DNA of 64,000 bases. Source: Hymenobacter sp. DG01 (GTDB lineage: Bacteria; Bacteroidota; Bacteroidia; Cytophagales; Hymenobacteraceae). A model generated the notes under the pieces. It saw nothing but the letters and a program-made list of their open reading frames with translations. It did no database searches and was not told the DNA's origin. A program made the translations under genes and the position numbers. Shown in pieces: positions 17,737 to 26,861 of the stretch (position 1 is its first letter; each line of letters starts with the position of its first letter). Location: positions 310,001 to 374,000 of the forward strand of contig NZ_CP040936.1 of the NCBI RefSeq assembly GCF_006352025.1, in the 5' to 3' direction.

Positions 17737-18324
17737 TTATCTAATTTGACCTGAATTGTACTCCTGAACAATAGCACGGATCTTATCCTCATCTAGAGCC
17801 TCTTGACTGATAAAGCTTACTATGTCAGGACGATCTTTGACAAAAGAGGAAAGTACAGGGCGAGCTTTTTTATCAACTAGAGGGATACTGACTAGCTGTT
17901 CTCCGCGCCGACGAATAAGTAAAAGGCCGACATATTGACCTCGGCTATACTTATCCTTCATGTTGCCCACCAAAAGTGTGTACTTCAAAAGCTCTACTCT
18001 ACCAGTGTCCAACACCTCGGCAAAGTCTTGTCTAATATGATATTTTGGCGTCAAGGGCATGCCATTGTTCAACTCGAAATCATAAACAGGAACAAAAAGC
18101 CTATTGGAGACTTTGAATGATTTCACCTGTTTGGGAGAAAAAGACGATTTGCCTTTTTTCTCATTCGTTTTTAAGATTAACTCAGCCCCCATTCCTGATG
18201 AGTATTTAAGTTCGCCCTCGCCTTTAGTACCGTCAAGTAATTCGTAGGAACCGGGGGTAAATTCGCGTTGTGCCAAACATGCTGAAGGCAATAGAACAGC
18301 AAGGCATACGTAGAGAAGACGCAT
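17737..18324 (-). CDS. Secreted protein of unknown function
   Basis: A 195-residue protein with a signal peptide (MRLLYVCLAVLLPSACLAQ) and a Lys/Ser-rich mature part. It has FTPGSYELLDGTKGEGELKY near the start, reminiscent of Bacteroidota periplasmic proteins with a small beta-rich domain, but I cannot name a family. The DNA is clearly AT-richer than the genes on both sides, with codons such as AAA, TTA and AGA used freely, which suggests a recently acquired or relaxed gene. It ends seven bases before trpS and may share its transcript. Confidence 0.82.
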   Translation of the reverse strand: MRLLYVCLAVLLPSACLAQREFTPGSYELLDGTKGEGELKYSSGMGAELILKTNEKKGKSSFSPKQVKSFKVSNRLFVPVYDFELNNGMPLTPKYHIRQDFAEVLDTGRVELLKYTLLVGNMKDKYSRGQYVGLLLIRRRGEQLVSIPLVDKKARPVLSSFVKDRPDIVSFISQEALDEDKIRAIVQEYNSGQIR

Positions 18325-18389
18325 GGAAAAAGAATAGTACTTTATTAGAGTATGATGAAAAATTAAAACCGTAAGGGAATTAAGAGTAG

Positions 18390-19139
18390 CTACACGCTTA
18401 CATCAGCGGCGGCTTCCTGCTGTAGCTCCACGGTTTCCTCTTTCCCTAGGTAGCGGTCAATGAGAAAGTGGGCTAGATACAGCACCGGTGTGAGCAGGAT
18501 GGCCGCCGCGAATTTATACCAGTAGTTGGTGTTTGCCACGCTTAGTACCTGCTCAAATGTCCAGTTGCCGAACACGTAGAACGCCACGAACAAGACCACG
18601 AAGGAATCGACGAGTTGGGAAATAAGCGTGGAGCCCGTGGCGCGCAGCCACACGTAGCGCCCGCCCGCTACCCTTCTGAACCACTGAAACACGGAGGCAT
18701 CCAGCACCTGTCCGATAATAAAGGCCGTAATAGAGCCGATGATAATGCCCAGGCCCTGGCGGAAAATGCTTTGGTAGGCAAACTCGATGTTGAATGGCCG
18801 GCCCTGGGCGTCCTTGCTATTGACATCGAGCCAGAACTGGGCCGGGGGCAGCTTGGTGGTGGCCAGAATGACAAGGAAGGCATACAGAATCAGGCCCACC
18901 GTGAGGAAGCTCACGCGCAGTACGCCCTGTCGCCCGAAGTACTCATTGATAATATCGGTGGTGATGAATACTACGGGCCAGATAATGACGCCCGCTGTCA
19001 GGTTGCCGGGCAAACCCAGCAGGGCATCCACCGAAAAAATCTTAACTCCGATTATTTCCGCCAGCAGCGCATTGACAATGAAAATGCCGCTAAGGACCAG
19101 GTAAAGCTGCTGTTTCTTTTGGGTAAACGAAGGGGCCAT
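18390..19139 (-). CDS. Queuosine precursor transporter (YhhQ/VUT family)
   Basis: A 249-residue integral membrane protein with about six hydrophobic segments. The start MAPSFTQKKQQLYLVLSGIF is chosen over an upstream ATG (19202) that adds a non-conserved Arg/Pro-rich leader. Family features are the early LLAEIIGVKIFSV segment, VFITTDIINEYFG, and the late RATGSTLISQLVDSFVVLF segment. Members import preQ0/preQ1 for queuosine synthesis. The C-terminal tail is acidic and Gln/Glu-rich. It lies downstream of rnz on the same strand (84 bases between them if rnz ends at 19224). Confidence 0.92.
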   Translation of the reverse strand: MAPSFTQKKQQLYLVLSGIFIVNALLAEIIGVKIFSVDALLGLPGNLTAGVIIWPVVFITTDIINEYFGRQGVLRVSFLTVGLILYAFLVILATTKLPPAQFWLDVNSKDAQGRPFNIEFAYQSIFRQGLGIIIGSITAFIIGQVLDASVFQWFRRVAGGRYVWLRATGSTLISQLVDSFVVLFVAFYVFGNWTFEQVLSVANTNYWYKFAAAILLTPVLYLAHFLIDRYLGKEETVELQQEAAADVSV

Positions 19140-19223
19140 GAGAGGGGAGAAAACGGGTGCGGAGCGGAAAAGTGCTACCCCCAGCCGGGGGCGCAACCTC
19201 AAACCAGCAAGCAGGCGCTAGGG

Positions 19224-20141
19224 TTATTCGGCCACGCTTACGCTGAGGCCTTCCACGGCCAGCTCCGTCCACTCGAACATGGTTTTGGCTTCAGCCAGCA
19301 GGGGCTGCAGGTCGCGGTAGCGGCTGGAGAAGTGCCCGATCAGCAGGCGGTGCACCTCGGCGCGGCGGGCCAGCAGCCCCGCCTGGCGGGCCGTAGAGTG
19401 GTGGGTTACCAGCGCTCGGTCGCGCAAATCATCCAGGAAAGTAGCCTCGTGGTAGAGCAGGTCCACGCCGCGTACCAGGTCGGCCAGGCTTTCGGTGTAG
19501 AGGGTATCGGAGCAGTAGGCGTAGCTGCGGGCATGCTTGGGCTCCTGGGTTACGCTCAGGTTCTGAAGCAGCAGCTGGCCCTGCTCATCGCGCACATCGT
19601 CGCCGAGGGTGAGGGCGTTCAGCTGCTGGGGCGTGAGGCCGGCGGGCAGCAGATCAGGCAGCAGGCGGCGGCGCTTGGGCTTTTCCCGGAACAGATAGCC
19701 GCAGCACGGGATGCGGTGGCGCATGGGCAGCGTGTGCACCGTCAGGTTTTTATCCTCAAACACCTGCACGTGCTGGGTGGTATCAACGGGCGTGAATTCC
19801 AGCTCGAAGCTCAGGTGGGTGTAGGAGTGCCGGAACTGGGCGGTGAGTACCTCATCGAGGCCGGGAGGGCCAAACAGGCGCAGGGGCTCGGTGCGGCCAT
19901 TGAGGTGCATGGTGCCGAGCAGTCCGAAAAGCCCGAAAAAATGGTCGCCGTGGAGGTGGCTGATGAAAATGGTTTGGATGCGCTGGTGCCGGATTTTGTG
20001 CTCCATCAGCCGGCGCTGGGTGTCTTCGCCACAGTCAATGAGGTAGGGCGTGTTGCCCACCGTCAGGACCTGCGCCGTATGGTGGCGGTCCATGAACGGG
20101 GTAGCAGAGGCACTGCCCAGAATTTTCAGCTCAAACTCCAA
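19224..20141 (-). CDS. rnz: Ribonuclease Z
   Basis: A 305-residue metallo-beta-lactamase-fold endonuclease that trims tRNA 3' ends. A TTG start at 20141 gives the usual family N-terminus (EFELKILGSASATP after the initiator). The zinc motif SHLHGDH is at residues 61-67, with later ligands in HEATF and GHFSSRY. A longer ATG form from 20255 would add 38 residues (ATGQQLFLFRQQLL...) not seen in typical RNase Z; I prefer the TTG start but cannot exclude the longer one. The STAS gene lies just upstream on the same strand. Confidence 0.93.
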   Translation of the reverse strand: MEFELKILGSASATPFMDRHHTAQVLTVGNTPYLIDCGEDTQRRLMEHKIRHQRIQTIFISHLHGDHFFGLFGLLGTMHLNGRTEPLRLFGPPGLDEVLTAQFRHSYTHLSFELEFTPVDTTQHVQVFEDKNLTVHTLPMRHRIPCCGYLFREKPKRRRLLPDLLPAGLTPQQLNALTLGDDVRDEQGQLLLQNLSVTQEPKHARSYAYCSDTLYTESLADLVRGVDLLYHEATFLDDLRDRALVTHHSTARQAGLLARRAEVHRLLIGHFSSRYRDLQPLLAEAKTMFEWTELAVEGLSVSVAE

Positions 20142-20306
20142 AATCAGCCGGGGGCTATCAGCGGGGTGGCTGGCAGCCGGGTTAGTGAAAGAAAGGCGAC
20201 AGGCGGCTGGAAGCAGCTGCTGCCGGAAAAGAAAAAGCTGCTGGCCGGTAGCCATTAGCCCGAAAACTAACCGCTAACAGCCAACAGCCAAACAGCTCGA
20301 AAAAGC

Positions 20307-20681
20307 TTATTCTTTGCTGGTCAGGTCCCGCTCAATGGCGTGCAGAAAAATGCGGTCAATGCCTTCTTCCACCGTGGGCAAAATGTGCAGTACCGACTCC
20401 AGCTTGCTGATAGTGATGAGCTTCATCACGTGGTCCTGCAGACCGGTCAGCACCAGCAAACCACCGGTGGAGTTGCACAAGCGGTTGGCAATCAGGATAG
20501 AGCTCAGTCCCGACGAATCGGTGTATTTTACGTTGCTCAGGTCCAGAATCAGGTTGTTGATGCCCTCGGCATTCAGCTTCACGAACTCCGATTTCAGATC
20601 CGGCGCAACAGTAGTGTCGAGCTTTTTCTCGTCAATCGTGATAATCGTGTAGGTCTCTTTTTTATCTATTGAGTACTTCAT
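20307..20681 (-). CDS. STAS-domain protein (anti-sigma factor antagonist type)
   Basis: A 124-residue single STAS domain. The conserved loop YTDSSGLSS at residues 53-61 carries the Ser (56 or 57) that is phosphorylated in SpoIIAA-like anti-anti-sigma factors. It starts MKYSIDKKETYTIITID. No partner anti-sigma kinase is nearby. A TACCTTCG stretch on the minus strand (20713-20720) about 32 bases upstream resembles a Bacteroidota -7 element. It precedes rnz on the same strand. Confidence 0.92.
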   Translation of the reverse strand: MKYSIDKKETYTIITIDEKKLDTTVAPDLKSEFVKLNAEGINNLILDLSNVKYTDSSGLSSILIANRLCNSTGGLLVLTGLQDHVMKLITISKLESVLHILPTVEEGIDRIFLHAIERDLTSKE

Positions 20682-20782
20682 ACCGCAGGTCGTTCGGTGG
20701 TTATAGGAGTTGCGAAGGTAACAAAAAAACTATTTGGGCGTGAATTGGCAGTGAAGGATGCAAAAACTGCGGTAGAGCTGCC

Positions 20783-21631
20783 TTAAAGCCGCTTTTTTGG
20801 AGCAACGCCAAAGGTCAGGGTAGTCCAGGTGCTCAACCAGTCGGCCGCCCGGCCCGCCGGAGCGGCTACCATCCGGACGGAACTGACCAGGTATTCACCC
20901 GGCCCGGATATACGAAACAGCACCCGCCCGTTTTGGTTACTGCGCAGCGTAGTTAGTAAGACCCGCGCGGTAGCGGGGCGCTGCCACAGGCGCACCAGCT
21001 GCCCGGCTACGGGCCGCCCATCGGAGAGCACCCGCACGGTCAGGCTACCGCCAACGGGCAGAGTGGCAGGGTTTTGCTCGGGTACCAGTTCCAGGGGCAG
21101 CCCCACGGCGCGGCTCCAGGGCCGGGCCGTATCGGTGGGGGTAGGGGTTCCTACCTGAATCAGAGTTTTGGCGCAGCGGCGGTAGGCTTCGCGGCCGGGC
21201 TGTGTTTGCTGGCCCCGCTGCTGGCGCAGGGCCAGCACGTAATCCAGCTGCTCGGCTTGCAGATAGGCCGTAAAATCGGGGGCTGAGAGGGTGGTGAAGG
21301 CATCGGTGGTAGCCAGGGCCACCAGGTGGGTGCCCGGCTGCCGGAGCGTGAGGGTGGTAGCCAGCGTATCGGTGGCGGTAGCCAGGGGCAGCAGGTTGGC
21401 TGGCGCGGCTCCCGGAGCCAGGTGCACCAAGTGAGTTACGCGGCTGCTTTTGCCCGCCCACGCCTCGCCCCGGAAGTTCTGGCCCACCAGCCGCCGCAGG
21501 TGCACGGCTGTGCCGGGCGGCACGAAAAAACGGGCCGGCTCCAGCCAGAACTCGCGGGCCAGCGCGGTGCCTGCCAACAGGCTGATAGCGGCGAAGAGCA
21601 GCAGCGGATAGATGGTATAGAGCTTACTCAT
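20783..21631 (-). CDS. DUF4198-type periplasmic protein
   Basis: A 282-residue exported protein with a signal peptide ending near GTALA. The mature start REFWLEPARFFVPPGTAVHL is the classic DUF4198 beginning, and the C-terminal part (VRVLSDGRPVAGQLVRLWQ to GPGEYLVSS) forms a carboxypeptidase-regulatory-like beta sandwich. Such proteins often accompany metal-uptake systems or TonB receptors, but none is adjacent here. It lies upstream of the STAS gene on the same strand, about 100 bases away. Function is unproven. Confidence 0.85.
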   Translation of the reverse strand: MSKLYTIYPLLLFAAISLLAGTALAREFWLEPARFFVPPGTAVHLRRLVGQNFRGEAWAGKSSRVTHLVHLAPGAAPANLLPLATATDTLATTLTLRQPGTHLVALATTDAFTTLSAPDFTAYLQAEQLDYVLALRQQRGQQTQPGREAYRRCAKTLIQVGTPTPTDTARPWSRAVGLPLELVPEQNPATLPVGGSLTVRVLSDGRPVAGQLVRLWQRPATARVLLTTLRSNQNGRVLFRISGPGEYLVSSVRMVAAPAGRAADWLSTWTTLTFGVAPKKRL

Positions 21632-21773
21632 AGCATGATAGGTAGGCGAGGAGGAGGGGCAACGGGTGAGCTGCCGGGCTTAGGTAACAAAATTATGGCC
21701 GAGCTCAACATTTTGCAGACCTGTTGGTCTTGTCGATATCTGTTTAATGTTTCACCCAAAAAAGTTAAACAAA

Positions 21774-22796
21774 ATGCGTAATTCTTTCAGAAGTATGTCG
21801 TTTCTGCGCGTGCTGGCCTTGTGGTTGTGCGGCGCCGTTACCGTGGGGCTGGCTTCCTGCGACGACGATGATGACACCATGACCGGCAGCGGGGCACAGA
21901 ACATCGTGCAGGTAGCCCAGGGCAACCCGGCCTTCAGCACGCTGGTGGCGGCCGTCACGAAGGCCGACCTAGGAACTACGCTTACCGGAGCCGGGCCGTT
22001 CACGGTGTTTGCGCCTACTAATGATGCCTTTGCCAAGCTGCCTGCCCCGTTTAACAGCGCCGCCAACATCACGGCCATTACCGATCAGAACCAAATCAGT
22101 CAGCTGCGCGGTATCCTGCTCTACCATGTAGTAGGGGCCGATATTTCCGCCGCCAGCATCCCGAACGGCGCCAGCACCCGCACCACAGCCCGCCCGGCCA
22201 CCACGGTAGGCGGCGCGGCCATCAACGATAACACCCTATACCTGACCAAAAATAGCACGGGCGTATTCATCAACGGCAACACCCGCGTGGTTACGGCCGA
22301 CGTAGACGCCAGCAACGGCACCATCCATGCCATCGACAACGTGCTGATGCCGCCCACCCAGACTATTGCCGCTTTGGTGGTCGCCAGCGCCACCCGCGCT
22401 ACCAACCCCGAGTTTACCTTGTTGCTTCAGGCCCTGCAGCGCCCTGCCGCGGCCGCAGTGCTGACAGCCGCCGGTGATGCCAGCGCCAACGTAACGGTAT
22501 TCGCGCCCACCGATGCCGCTTTCCGCGCCCTGTTGGGTACGGCCCAGCTGAGCTCGGTTTCTGATGCGGATCTGGTAGCCATTCTGTCGCGCCACGTAAT
22601 TGCCACGGGCCGCGTGTTCTCCTCTGATCTGGCTCCCGGCACTGTAGCTACCCTGGGTGGCAACGTAACCGTGGCCTCCGCTGGTAGCGGCTTTACCATC
22701 CGGGGCGGGAGCGGTACGGCTGCCAACATTACCACGGCCAACCTGCTGGCTACGAATGGGGTAGTGCACGTCATCGACCAGGTAATTCGTCCCTAA
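21774..22796 (+). CDS. Fasciclin (FAS1) repeat lipoprotein
   Basis: A 340-residue cell-envelope lipoprotein with two FAS1 domains. The start MRNSFRSMSFLRVLALWL is preferred to an ATG 27 bases upstream. A lipobox (GLASC, Cys29) is followed by an Asp run (DDDDD) that may govern sorting. FAS1 domain 1 spans about residues 45-180 (TVFAPTNDAFAKLP, then HAIDNVLMPP), domain 2 about 185-338 (TVFAPTDAAFRALL, then HVIDQVIRP). FAS1 domains mediate adhesion. It is monocistronic and ends at a strong bidirectional terminator shared with the glycogen synthase. Confidence 0.95.
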   Translation: MRNSFRSMSFLRVLALWLCGAVTVGLASCDDDDDTMTGSGAQNIVQVAQGNPAFSTLVAAVTKADLGTTLTGAGPFTVFAPTNDAFAKLPAPFNSAANITAITDQNQISQLRGILLYHVVGADISAASIPNGASTRTTARPATTVGGAAINDNTLYLTKNSTGVFINGNTRVVTADVDASNGTIHAIDNVLMPPTQTIAALVVASATRATNPEFTLLLQALQRPAAAAVLTAAGDASANVTVFAPTDAAFRALLGTAQLSSVSDADLVAILSRHVIATGRVFSSDLAPGTVATLGGNVTVASAGSGFTIRGGSGTAANITTANLLATNGVVHVIDQVIRP

Positions 22797-22837
22797 GCGG
22801 CGCCCTGCCCTCTCCGGTTTAAGAAAACTCACTACAC

Positions 22838-22876
22838 AGAAAAGCCCGGCTCTCTTTGGAGGGCCGGGCTTTTTTA
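22838..22876. terminator. Bidirectional terminator between FAS1 and glycogen synthase genes
   Basis: An 11-base stem (AAAAGCCCGGC with GCCGGGCTTTT) with T runs on both strands, located 42 bases after the FAS1 stop and 20 bases beyond the glycogen synthase stop. Confidence 0.9.
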
Positions 22877-22895
22877 TTTCTAAGCCAACTAAGTC

Positions 22896-24734
22896 TTACT
22901 GCCGTTCCAGAGCCAGCTGGTAGGCGCGGTCGTAGTGCACGCGCAGGTTTTTCCAGTCGAAGAGCTCGGCGGAGCTTTCCACGTTGTTGCGCTGCATAAT
23001 TCGCTCGCGACGGTTGAGCTGCACGAATTGCCAAAGCATGTCGGTCAGCTCCTCGGCAGCTTCATCAAAGCTCTTTTCCTGGCGTTGTACCACGAAAATG
23101 CCCTTTTCCTCGTGCTGGGGAACGGTTTGCATCACGTAGTCGCCGAAGCCGGAGAGGTCAGAAGTAATGGCCGGTACGCCGCGGGCCACGCACTCCAGCG
23201 GAGTGTAGCCCCAGGGCTCGTAGTAGCTCGGGAAGATGCCCAGGTGGCAACCCCGCACAAACTGCCCGTACTCCATGCCAAACAGCGGTGAAGTAGGCGA
23301 CACGAAATCGGGGTGATACACGATTTTTACCCGGTCGTGCTTGTTGTTGACCAGGTTGGCGCGGCGCAGGAAGTTCAGGATGTCGTCGCCGGCATCATCT
23401 ACCAGGTTGTGGGTGATGACGGGGGGTAGGGTGCTGGTTTTCCAGCTCTGCAGGGTGCGGCGGTAGCGCAGCTTCCAGTAATCATCTACCAGGGCATCGA
23501 GGTCGGGCAGGCGGTAGTCGGTGCTGGCGGAAGCGGCGTAGAACAGCCGCTCGCCCACCTGCCGCTCAATGGCTTCGCAGGTAGCGTGCACCTCGTCGAG
23601 AATGGCCCGGCTCTGCAGAATCTGGGGGTTGATGCTGTGGAAAGGCCGCTTCGTGATAAAGAACATGACCACCTGGCCTTCCAGTCCGCTCTGCTGTAGG
23701 CGGTAGTTGAGGCGGGCCAGGGCCTCCAGGGTTAGGTCGAAACCCTTGTTGTGGTACTCGTAGCGTCCGCTCGTGAATAGGTACAGCGTGTTATCCAGAT
23801 CAAACGAGTAGCTCTGGAAAAAGTGCGCCATCACGAACTCGTGAATCTTGGTCTTATACTGCTGGTGCAGGTTCTGGAACTCGTGCAGGGCCACAAACCG
23901 CTCAATATTGAGGCCGTTGGGCAGCACCGCATCCGGAATCCGGTCGAGCAGATAAATACATTCCCGCACCGTCAGCTCGCTCACGGTGGTGAAGACGTGC
24001 GAGCCATGTGCGGCGGCCCGCTCCATGGTTACGGCCGGCTCAATGTTGAAGTGCCGGGCCTCCGCGTTCCAGTCAACCTGCATGAGGTGGTCGTAGAAGT
24101 TGGGGTCGTTCATGGCCAGGTAACGGCCCAGCAGGGTGGCGTGGGTCGTAAACACCAGGTGCACCGGCACTTGGTCGCGGCGTAGGCCCGGAATGGCTAC
24201 CCCCGTCATCCACTCATGGAAGTGGGCTATCAGCCGTTGGGGCGGCACCACCTCGGCGGTCAGGATTTCCAGAAACGTTTTCGCCAGCTCACCAAAGGCT
24301 ACTACCTGGTGGAGCAGGTCGTCGTTGTCGGGGGTAGGGATGTGGTGATGATTCCAGAGGTCGGCCTTTATCTGGCCCAGACGGGGGTAGGCCTGGAAGG
24401 GGTTGATGAGCACCACCCGGGGCCGGCCGGTTACCAGCCAGATGCCCATGCACACATCGTAGCCCTGCTGGCGCATCTGACGTACGGCCCCGGCAAACGG
24501 GTCATCGAGAGCTGCCAACTGCTGATCATCAAAGGGCTCAAACTCGCCCTGGGCCTGGTTAGCGAAGTAAGGGCCCAGCAGGCAGTATCGGTCGTCCCAG
24601 CCCTGCACGGTGGCGGGTACTTTGCTGCGAATAACGGTGTAGATGCCTCCTACCTGATTGCAAACCTCCCAGGCCACTTCTACCAGCAGCGCATCGGGAG
24701 CAATCGGGACGGGGGTAGGAACGGGAACTTGCAT
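22896..24734 (-). CDS. Glycogen synthase, GT3 (eukaryotic-like) family
   Basis: A 612-residue glycosyltransferase that elongates glycogen. It resembles the GT3 enzymes of animals and fungi rather than the GlgA (GT5) type: the N-terminal VEVAWEVCNQVGGIYTVIRSK-like segment, HFHEWMTGVA, FTTHATLLGRY, and the C-terminal FPSYYEPWGYTPLECVARG are all GT3 signatures. GT3 enzymes use UDP-glucose; that substrate is inferred. The protein lacks the regulatory Arg-rich and phosphorylated tails of eukaryotic forms. It is downstream of the branching-type enzyme on the same strand, so the two probably work together in glycogen storage. Confidence 0.93.
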   Translation of the reverse strand: MQVPVPTPVPIAPDALLVEVAWEVCNQVGGIYTVIRSKVPATVQGWDDRYCLLGPYFANQAQGEFEPFDDQQLAALDDPFAGAVRQMRQQGYDVCMGIWLVTGRPRVVLINPFQAYPRLGQIKADLWNHHHIPTPDNDDLLHQVVAFGELAKTFLEILTAEVVPPQRLIAHFHEWMTGVAIPGLRRDQVPVHLVFTTHATLLGRYLAMNDPNFYDHLMQVDWNAEARHFNIEPAVTMERAAAHGSHVFTTVSELTVRECIYLLDRIPDAVLPNGLNIERFVALHEFQNLHQQYKTKIHEFVMAHFFQSYSFDLDNTLYLFTSGRYEYHNKGFDLTLEALARLNYRLQQSGLEGQVVMFFITKRPFHSINPQILQSRAILDEVHATCEAIERQVGERLFYAASASTDYRLPDLDALVDDYWKLRYRRTLQSWKTSTLPPVITHNLVDDAGDDILNFLRRANLVNNKHDRVKIVYHPDFVSPTSPLFGMEYGQFVRGCHLGIFPSYYEPWGYTPLECVARGVPAITSDLSGFGDYVMQTVPQHEEKGIFVVQRQEKSFDEAAEELTDMLWQFVQLNRRERIMQRNNVESSAELFDWKNLRVHYDRAYQLALERQ

Positions 24735-24808
24735 AGAGTGGGAATTGGGCGAGAGAGGGCAAGATAGGTTTCCGGGTGGGTTCGGCTAGCCTATTCCTAC
24801 GCGAGAAG

Positions 24809-24873
24809 CAAAAAAATGTGGGGTTTAGCCCCGCCATCTGCCTTTCACAGGCACATTGCGCGGCCAAACCCCA
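24809..24873 (-). terminator. Terminator after the GH13 branching-type gene
   Basis: On the minus strand a 12-base stem (TGGGGTTTGGCC with GGCTAAACCCCA, one mismatch) is followed by seven T (the A run at 24810-24816 on the plus strand). It lies 24 bases beyond the stop and separates this gene from the glycogen synthase. Confidence 0.8.
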
Positions 24874-24896
24874 CGGGGCAGCGGGCCAAAGCAGAT

Positions 24897-26714
24897 TTAC
24901 TCAGGCTCCTGGGAAAGAATCAGTACCGAGTACGGGGCCAGCCCGAAGGTGCCGTGGAAAGGCTGGTCGTCGTACACGCCTTCTTCGGCTTGGGTATCCA
25001 CGCTTTCAAAGTTGCCGAACTCGTGGTCGTAGCCTTCCCAGTCGGAATTGAAGCGCACGCGCCAGTGGCCGCCGCGGGGCAGGCCAATGGTGTAGGCCGG
25101 GTGGGCGCGGTCGGCGAAGTTGCAGAGCACCACGGTGGTGTCGCCGGGGCCGCCCTGGTCGCGGCGGATAAAGGTCAGAATCTTGTCTTCGTTGTTGAGG
25201 TGGGAAATATCCACGCTCTGGCCCAGCAGGCCGCGGGTGTGGCCGCTTAAGTTGCGCCGCAGCCCTATCAGGTCTTTGTACAGGCGCACCAGGCCGGCAT
25301 GAGTTTCGGCCCGACTCCAATCCAGGGGCTGGTCGTCGGAGAAAGAGCCATCGGCTAGCATGGTTTGGCCCTGAAAAATCATCGGGATGCCAGGAGCGGT
25401 GAACACCAGGGCCGCGCCCAGCGTCGAGCGTTTCTTCGGGAACCAGGAGGCCGCGTTGCCGGGCATGATTTCCTCCGTCACGCGGGCCTTGCCGTTGGCT
25501 ACCTCATCGTGCGACTCGGTGTAGATGACGCGCTGGAAGGCGTCGTCGTTGTACCGGTTGCAGATGGCCTGGGCCACGGCTTCCATGTTGCGGTCGGCGT
25601 CTTCGGGGGTGACCAGCGCGTCCCGGATGGGGTACACAAAGCCAGCATCCCACTGGGCCGAGAAGCCCTGCCCCTCGTGCTCCGGGGCGCGGGTAATGTA
25701 CTCGTTGCCCAGCAGGTCTTCGGCAATGGTGATTTTCCAGGGCATGGTGCCCCGGATTTCCTCATTGATCCAGCGCATCAGGCTCCAGCCCTCGGGCAGG
25801 TCGCGGGAGGCATCGGAGGTGCCATCTACGTTGCGGATGTGTGCAATGGCGTCGCAGCGTAGGCCATCCACGCGGTATTCTTCCAGCCACATCAAGGCGT
25901 TGTCGCGGATGTAGCGGCGCACGGCGTCGCGGCCGTAGTCGGGGCGGTTGTGGCCCCAGGGCGTTTCAGCGCGCCAGTCGTTGTAGAAATAGATGCCGCC
26001 GCCGTCGTTTTCGCTCCAGCCGTCAAACTGCCACAGGTCCAGGTCGCCGGGCCCGAAGTGGTTGTACACCACGTCCAGAATAACAGCAATGCCGCGTCGG
26101 TGGGCTGCTTTGATAAATTCTTTGAACGCCACGGCCCCGCCGTAATCGGTTTCGATGGCGAAGGGGTGGGCTGGGTTGTAGCCCCACGAAAGGCTGCCCG
26201 GAAACTCGGTGGCCGGCATAATTTCCACGGCATTCACACCCAGGTTTTCCAGGTAATCCAGCTTTTCGATGGCGTCATAGAAGTTGCCGGGGCGGGTAGG
26301 GTCGGGGGCGTGGAAGGTGCCCACGTGCAGCTCATAAATCACCAGCTCATTCCAAGCCGGCATCTGAAACTGGTCGTCTTCCCAATCAAACGTGGGGTCG
26401 GGCACCACTGAGTTGCCCGCCGAGTGCGTGACTTCGCGGGCGTAGGGGTCGTTGCGCTGCAGCTCGCCGGTGGGGGTAGTGAGGTGAAATTTGTACTCAG
26501 CGCCGGGGCCCAGGTCGGGGAAATCGGCAGCCCAGTAGCCGTCGGCTTCAAGGGTAAGGGGGTGGGTAGTAGAATCCCAGTCGTTGAAGGGACCTACCAG
26601 GGCTACAGCGGTGGCAGCCGGAGCCCATACGCGGAACGTGGTACCGTTTTCGTGCGGAAGCGCGCCCATGCCGGCTTGCAGCACAGGAGCAGAAGGGGAG
26701 TCAGTTGCAGGCAT
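24897..26714 (-). CDS. GH13 alpha-amylase-family enzyme, 1,4-alpha-glucan branching type
   Basis: A 605-residue glycogen enzyme. A CBM48/E-set domain (residues about 20-105, FRVWAPAATAVALVGPFNDW) precedes the GH13 barrel. The four GH13 regions are visible: DVVYNHFGPGD, the nucleophile Asp in VDGLRCDAIAH, the acid/base Glu in TIAEDLLG, and the transition-state Asp in YTESHDEVAN. The C-terminal beta domain begins about residue 510. Branching enzyme fits the neighbouring glycogen synthase, though trehalohydrolase-type relatives share this architecture, so specificity is not certain. Confidence 0.9.
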   Translation of the reverse strand: MPATDSPSAPVLQAGMGALPHENGTTFRVWAPAATAVALVGPFNDWDSTTHPLTLEADGYWAADFPDLGPGAEYKFHLTTPTGELQRNDPYAREVTHSAGNSVVPDPTFDWEDDQFQMPAWNELVIYELHVGTFHAPDPTRPGNFYDAIEKLDYLENLGVNAVEIMPATEFPGSLSWGYNPAHPFAIETDYGGAVAFKEFIKAAHRRGIAVILDVVYNHFGPGDLDLWQFDGWSENDGGGIYFYNDWRAETPWGHNRPDYGRDAVRRYIRDNALMWLEEYRVDGLRCDAIAHIRNVDGTSDASRDLPEGWSLMRWINEEIRGTMPWKITIAEDLLGNEYITRAPEHEGQGFSAQWDAGFVYPIRDALVTPEDADRNMEAVAQAICNRYNDDAFQRVIYTESHDEVANGKARVTEEIMPGNAASWFPKKRSTLGAALVFTAPGIPMIFQGQTMLADGSFSDDQPLDWSRAETHAGLVRLYKDLIGLRRNLSGHTRGLLGQSVDISHLNNEDKILTFIRRDQGGPGDTTVVLCNFADRAHPAYTIGLPRGGHWRVRFNSDWEGYDHEFGNFESVDTQAEEGVYDDQPFHGTFGLAPYSVLILSQEPE

Positions 26715-26861
26715 TGGTTGTCAGAAGAAAAGAGCCGATAAGCTCGACAACCGCTCATACTGCCTGCGCCGGGGTTAGGTTGTTGCGGCCCGGGCAGGAG
26801 CCTGATTCTTAAATAGTAAACGGTAATTGCGGAAGTAAGGAAATATGCGGTGCTTAGGCTC

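Noticed and set aside
18615..20258. A 547-codon open frame on the plus strand
   Set aside because: It is antisense to the queuosine transporter and rnz, both with clear motifs, and its composition (Gly/Gln/Val-rich) is that of a shadow frame in GC-rich DNA.
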